Positions 59,230 to 64,000 of a stretch of 64,000 nucleotides of DNA are shown here, one piece after another (the first letter of the stretch is position 1; every line of letters begins with the position of its first letter). Origin of the DNA: Calonectria ilicicola (taxonomy: Eukaryota > Ascomycota > Sordariomycetes > Hypocreales > Nectriaceae); the NCBI GenBank assembly GCA_020809705.1, contig CP085835.1, positions 3,596,001 through 3,660,000 on the forward strand, given 5' to 3'. A program made the position numbers and the translations under genes. The notes under the pieces were generated by a model. The model was given only the letters and a program-made list of their open reading frames with translations. It did not search any database and was not told the origin of the DNA.

Positions 59230-60900
59230 CTAATTTAATGCTTTCTCAATTATTGCGGACACAGACACCAAATTTTCGTCATGGTATCTCCTAGCAATGA
59301 TTTGAAAGCCAATGGGAGCCCCTTCGAAGTCGCCCTCCTCCCACAATTGCCTAACATGTTGGCATTGATCACTCAGAGGAACATTTGAGGAATACTTCTC
59401 CAGATCATTTTTAAGCGTCTTGAGGGGTGTTGGGATCGAAATACCAGGATAGTCCAAGTAATTCCAAAGGGCAGTGTAATTTCAATACCAAGCGGTGTCA
59501 TGAGCGCAAGCAGGTCTAACGAATGCTAGACAGATGACAAAATCGACTTCTTGAGACTCCCAATGCTGAGCAAAGGCACACCGATATTCATCCATTTCAA
59601 TCCTTTGACGTTGAAACTCAGCGAGCGTCATCGGACCCTGTTCAATTGCATCCTTTAATATCCACTCAGTCAATGGTAAAACAGGATCACCCCCTTTAGC
59701 CAATTGGGCTTTGGCTCCTATTCCACCGTCAGGCCAATACGCCGTGCGAACACTTTTTATGGCTTGTTCTGTCCTAAGCGACTCAAATTGTTTAATCAGA
59801 AAAGTGGAATTCTTCTCCAATCGTGATTGGATCCATAGCAGAGCTCTTGTGACAGGCGGCTGGGGCATGATAACGCCATCATCCATCATGAAGCCTATTC
59901 TTATAGGTTCTCTCATCTGATTGTGAATTATATCGCCAGGCCAGCGCAACGGGATGATTCGAGGGTCCAGTAATTGGGGCTGCGCCGCTGAGATGGTCGA
60001 CATGAATAGGTTAATGTCACGCAATGAGGTGCACATAGGCCCAAGGGAACAAGCAACGCCCAATGCTGCTTCTGAGCTTCCGGAAAGAAAGTCCTTTATG
60101 GGATGGGTATAGGTGGTAGGCTTGAAACCGTATATGCCGCAAAAGCTGGCAGGCCCTCGAATGCTACCGCCACTATCACTGGCAACGCCAAGAACAGAAC
60201 CTCGAAGGGCTATCAGAGCTGCTTCACCTCCGGAAGACCCACCAGCTGATAGATTGATGTTGTACGGATTTAACACTCGTCCATACAATGAAACAGTTTC
60301 AAGATGCATGATACCTTGAGGCTGGTTGGTCTTGCAGTAAAATACTGCTCCGGCTTGGCGTAGTATGCTGACCATGTGGCAATCTGCTTTGTCCTTCTTG
60401 ATCGTGGCCAGGAATCCCAAGTCACTCCAGTGACCTAAGATTGGTAGATGTGCTTTCAAGCTAATTGGTACGCCATGCAGTGGGCCAACAGTCTGACCAG
60501 TAGTCAACAAATGCTGGTCAAGGGCTTTGGCCTGGTCGAGAGCTTCATCCAGGAACCACTCCGTAAGGCAGCTAGTAAGTTGATGCGCTATTATCGCCCG
60601 CTTTGCAAAAGCAGTTGTAACTTGAACAGCCGTGAATTTCTTGCTGGCTATGGCCGCAGCGAAACCATAAGCGTCATAATATTCTGTAATGTCCAATTCA
60701 AGAGCGGATAGAATGCCGCAATTTCGCGGTATTTCGAGAAAATTTATTGGTGGATTTGCAATGATAGATTTGGATATAACAAACTCCTTTGGCATTGAAG
60801 CTGCGAACTCTTGGAGAATTGAGCTGCGTGTCGCCTCATACTCAGCTGAGCCCGATGGAATGGGTAGAATATCAACCGTGGTCAATATTCGAGACGACAT
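59230..60900 (-). pseudogene. Amidase (AmdS-type amidase signature family) with one in-frame TGA
   Basis: The ATG at 60,900 (MSSRILTT) opens a frame that continues to 59,230, ~556 codons, the usual size of fungal acetamidase-like enzymes. The catalytic Ser-Ser-Lys triad is intact: Lys in PISLKAHLP, Ser in AGGSSGGEAAL, Ser in SDSGGSIRGPA. At 59,482-59,484 a TGA interrupts ACAHDTAWY and NYTALWNYLDYPG; related enzymes have a Trp (TGG) here, and the frame continues without shift to GAPIGFQIIARRYHDE. So a single G-to-A nonsense change removes the last ~85 residues. No intron explains it. The enzyme may be dead, truncated or, less likely, read through. A TATAAATA box lies ~105 bp upstream. The gene starts to its right, and its 3' end faces the Copia element 80 bp away. 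Confidence 0.8.
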
Positions 60901-62386
60901 CTTGATTGCCAATAAAACTCAAAAGTGCTTCTAGGAAGAATTAGACGCCCGTTTAAAGCATTTCTTTCAAACATCCATATTCAGCTGATAGATAGATCTT
61001 TTATTTATAAGCGGTCTCACAAGTCAGGCATGCCTCAAAACTCCTTCGGCCTAGACGGAGAATTCTTGTGGGATCATTATCCGGCGGTGATGTGTGCAGA
61101 GAAGAGATGCAAAGACCCACAAAACTGTTGGTCATTTTTTCAAAACTCAATCTGCTTCTACGGATTCTTTTATCGCCTTTTAGCTGTATTAGTACTAGGT
61201 TCACTCTTACATTTCCAAGGATGGACGGACAGAAAGTCCAGCTCTGAGATCCAGACCGTCTTCGATTGGGCCCCACAACTTACGGACAGCTCATCTGACA
61301 TTTTCTCCAACATCATTACCATATTATGCTGCTGCTCGAACTGCGTAGGTAGTGCTCCATAAACGTCTTCCAAAGAGAAATAAAATCAAAACGCGAGCAA
61401 ATCAATGCAGTTAAATTGAGTCAGTGCACGAGCCCAGGTTTCTCAGCCATGACTAGAACATTTTCCGTCTCCACATTATGTCCAAGGGAGCTAAAGTCTG
61501 GTCCCATTCAACAGGATTTCATATCACCTATTGCTTCAGAGTGTAACTAATCAAGGATAGCGACTATACTTTACTACTGGATTGGGTTAGCTTGTTACAG
61601 ATTCAATTTAGATTGCGATTTCAGCTTTATTAGTTAATACCAGCCTAACCTAAATCTTTCTATCCGCTAGCAAGGTTGCGGATACATTCTGTTCAAAAGG
61701 AGTTCAACAGATCAAGAAAGTCTCCGCATGATGTGAAATCTCACGTTCCAAAATTTCGGGACAAATTGCGAGCCGGTTGAAGGGTCCTTAAGCGGCTAGG
61801 TGATACATCAGTACGATTAGTCACAAATCTCAGACCATGATGGATGTTTCCGCTCTCTGATGCAGTCCGATCCGTTCTAAATCTCCAAGTAGTTTCATTT
61901 CAAGACGGTATGTTGATTCACCCGACGGCCTATTACTTACTCCGAGGTGAAAGACCCGTATCTCATTTGTCATCAGTTGCGGTAGCTCTCGGTAGTTAGT
62001 GATTTTGACCCACGAAAAAGCATACCGTTTCTCAAAGTCGCCGAAACTCAACCACAGCAACGACTAATGTCCACTACAACAGAATATCATGCTGCTAAGG
62101 AATTCCAGGTCAGATTACCAAAGCAGCTAAACCTATCAGATAATGCGAGCTGATGCAATTACTTGATAAACGGTCCAATATTTGCACCGACGGCTCAAGC
62201 TGACCCGATGGGCTCAGCGTTTGACTAAGTAACATCGAATTCAATTTATAATCATCATTATTTTGTAATATGAATACTAACTTAAATATTCTATTGCTAG
62301 AAACCTCCTGGGACTCTACACATCTTTGTTCCATTTCCAGCCACCAAACAATCTGATACATATTTCGAATTTACCAACTTTAACCC
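60901..62386. other. Intergenic, presumed promoters, no convincing gene
   Basis: It contains the amidase upstream region (TATAAATA at ~61,005) and the upstream region of the DUF1993 gene. Overlapping short ORFs at 60,925-61,373 are open on both strands but match nothing I know. Other ORFs (61,830-62,060 and 62,110-62,361, minus) are likewise unsupported. Confidence 0.4.
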
Positions 62387-62911
62387 ATGGCTCCCGCAAA
62401 TCTTTATGACGCCACTTTTCCAACCTTCAAGAAGGGTATGATGACGTTGAAACATATTCTCACAAAGGCCCTTGACAATGGTGGCCCCGACGCAGCCAAT
62501 CTACCTTCTGCCTCACTTATTGAAGACTTGAGGCCATTGGCTGACCATGTTCAAATTTGTTCAAATATCGCCAAAAAGTCCATCACACGAATGGCTGGCC
62601 TTGAAATGGCCGTCTGGGATGATGATGAGACAACACTAGCCCAGCTTATTGAGAGGTGTGATAAGACGATTCATTTGATGGACACCATTGATCAATCAAC
62701 AATCGCTGGATTGGACGACAAAACGATGGAGCTCAAGCTAGGCGATATCTTTCAAGCAGATATGAGTGTGAAGGACTATGCCCTTGAATATGGTGTGCCG
62801 GCGTTTTACTTCCACTTGAGTATTGTGTATTCTATCTTGCGAATGAAAGGAATTCCATTGGGTATCGCGGATTATTTGGAGGGCTTCTTATCTAAATACG
62901 TTAAGAAATAG
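62387..62911 (+). CDS. DUF1993 family protein (174 aa)
   Basis: A single-exon, intact frame starting MAPANLYDATFPTFKKGM. The pattern fits the DUF1993 helical family: an N-terminal YDATFPTFxxGMxxLxxIL helix, a middle DLRPLADHVQIC, and a C-terminal DYALEYGVPAFYFHLSIVY followed by LRMKGIPLGIADYL. Residues ~10-30, 45-75 and 125-165 form amphipathic helices. No signal peptide or membrane segment, and full family length. The family has no settled biochemical role; it is common in bacteria and fungi. Codon use and GC are normal, with no RIP. The ATG context (AACCCATGG) is good. Confidence 0.85.
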   Translation: MAPANLYDATFPTFKKGMMTLKHILTKALDNGGPDAANLPSASLIEDLRPLADHVQICSNIAKKSITRMAGLEMAVWDDDETTLAQLIERCDKTIHLMDTIDQSTIAGLDDKTMELKLGDIFQADMSVKDYALEYGVPAFYFHLSIVYSILRMKGIPLGIADYLEGFLSKYVKK

Positions 62912-64000
62912 GCCATTCTCTATGCAAATCATCTCCGGATGATTTGCCAAATATTAGCTTCCTCTTTTTTAACTTAACAAGTACGCCGGCACGGCATATT
63001 TACTCGCAAAATTGCACCAGCTAGCCACCTCGTTGCATAGTACTCAAATATCGGTTCGCTAGTATGGCATTGAGATAGTTTATTTTGGATCAGTTTTACC
63101 TCATAAATCTTCAAATCTATGTTACTTGACCAACAGTAATTCATTCAATTGCATGTGCTAAAACTCCATGTTCCTTTGGTAATCAATTTACGCCGAGAAA
63201 TCCCCAGGTTAAGAACAAACCGACCTCACAATTGATACCAACAGCATCCATTATGAGAAATTGATTGTGAGTGTGGTTTTTTTCACCAAGAGACTTTAAT
63301 TTTCATATCTTTCTTTATACTTTCTCTTGCCAAATCTCCCCTCAAAATGTATCGCTAAAAATGGTGTATCTATTCGCGTTCATAAGTACCCTTCACCGTC
63401 TAGGAGCAATCCGAGTGGATCAAGACCTAAACCCAGCGCTGCGGTCAATTCAATTCTCAATCAGGATTTTCACATTTGAATTGAAGGGATTCGCATTTGA
63501 ATTGAGGGCTTCTGAATTGAATTGATTGAATTGAATTAAGATAATTTAAATTACGTGTTGTATTATATATTAGTTATCTAGTGTTTTAAATACTTAATAG
63601 CTTCTAAGGTCTTATTAGCTAGGCTGTGTTGTTGTGACCTTATTATTAACTTAGCTTAACTAAATATATATTTATATTTAGCTGACATTGAAGGTATTAT
63701 AAAAATATCTATTGCTATTTGACTTATTAAAGGAAAAGCCTGCTTTTGCTATTGTTAAAAGGTAATTGGGTTATCTAGCTTTTCAGAGGCCCTACCAAGC
63801 CAAGCATTCAATTTGTGTATAGCTGGGCCATTGCTTTTGGTTGGGTTCTTATAGAAATCATTAGGAAGAAGGTTAGGCAGGGAACTGTTACATTGATCAG
63901 GGAAATCTATGGCCTAAGGCTGTTGATATTGCTTATTAATAGCCTAATTGTTAAAAAAGAAGCCTTGAAATCGGTTAATAATGAGATTTGCTTTATATAG
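62912..64000. other. 3' flank with GAATTGA repeats passing into mildly AT-enriched DNA
   Basis: No confident gene. 63,420-63,535 is built from repeats of (T)TGAATTGA and its reverse complement TCAATTCAA, making local inverted repeats. A 54-codon ORF at 63,361-63,525 runs through them. From 63,540 the sequence is moderately AT-enriched and could be the weakly RIPed start of another repeat; the ORF at 63,815-64,000 is unrecognised and touches the window edge. Confidence 0.4.

Noticed and set aside
60925..61373. Gene on either strand upstream of the amidase
   Set aside because: Overlapping short ORFs on both strands, no family motif, no consistent splice model.
1..64000. CRISPR arrays, rRNA genes, telomere repeats
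   Set aside because: None seen: no regularly spaced repeats, no rRNA landmarks, no TTAGGG tracts.

Overview
The window looks like chromosomal DNA of a filamentous ascomycete (Pezizomycotina) with a two-compartment genome. Genic blocks of ordinary base composition alternate with extremely AT-rich islands in which almost every C and G of old transposons has been lost as C-to-T and G-to-A transitions. That is the signature of repeat-induced point mutation (RIP). The genes have short spliceosomal introns (45-71 bp) with GTRNGT-type donors and CTAAC-like branch points. Protein families are typically fungal: Zn2Cys6 regulator, fungal MFS carriers, AmdS-type amidase, Pcl cyclin, DUF1752 protein, NACHT fragment. 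I cannot name the species or class.

Layout. 1-20,800: a nest of RIP-killed elements, comprising the end of an LTR element leaving the left edge (LTR 480-875), a minus-strand Gypsy RT/RNase H remnant (876-4,208), a minus-strand Fot1/pogo transposon (4,239-5,524), and a Gypsy copy (from 5,525). That Gypsy copy is split by a second full-length Gypsy of the same family (7,470-20,736, target duplication ATATA), itself split by a third LTR element (12,456-19,931, target duplication CATAT). 21,400-24,700: three small orphan genes between the arms of an 86-bp inverted repeat. 25,500-33,060: a block that looks built from duplicated genes, with a NACHT fragment, three copies of a small lineage-specific gene, and divergent, spliced paralogues of a Pcl-type cyclin, an endosulfine (Igo1) and a PP1-regulator-like DUF1752/Reg1 protein. 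34,082-35,629: a gene whose 3' two thirds have been riddled with RIP-type stops. 36,000-46,000: an ABC-transporter scrap, then a compact set resembling part of a secondary-metabolism cluster: Zn2Cys6 regulator, monocarboxylate-type MFS carrier, nine-exon DHA-type MFS carrier, GliT-like thioredoxin-reductase-fold oxidoreductase. No backbone synthase is in view. 46,537-59,148: one Ty1/Copia element (target duplication TCATG) containing a complete 5,788-bp Gypsy element (51,316-57,103, target duplication ATTTC). 59,230-63,000: an amidase with one in-frame stop and an intact DUF1993 protein. 63,540-64,000: mildly AT-enriched sequence leading into the next region.

Most instructive are (i) exact LTR lengths and target duplications that survive RIP and give an insertion order, with the outer half of each LTR spared from mutation; (ii) the local concentration of paralogues of phosphorylation-control genes (cyclin, endosulfine, PP1 regulator); and (iii) the inverted-repeat-bounded orphan trio. 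All gene models were read by eye from the sequence. Exon joins are inferred from splice signals and family conservation, not from transcripts.
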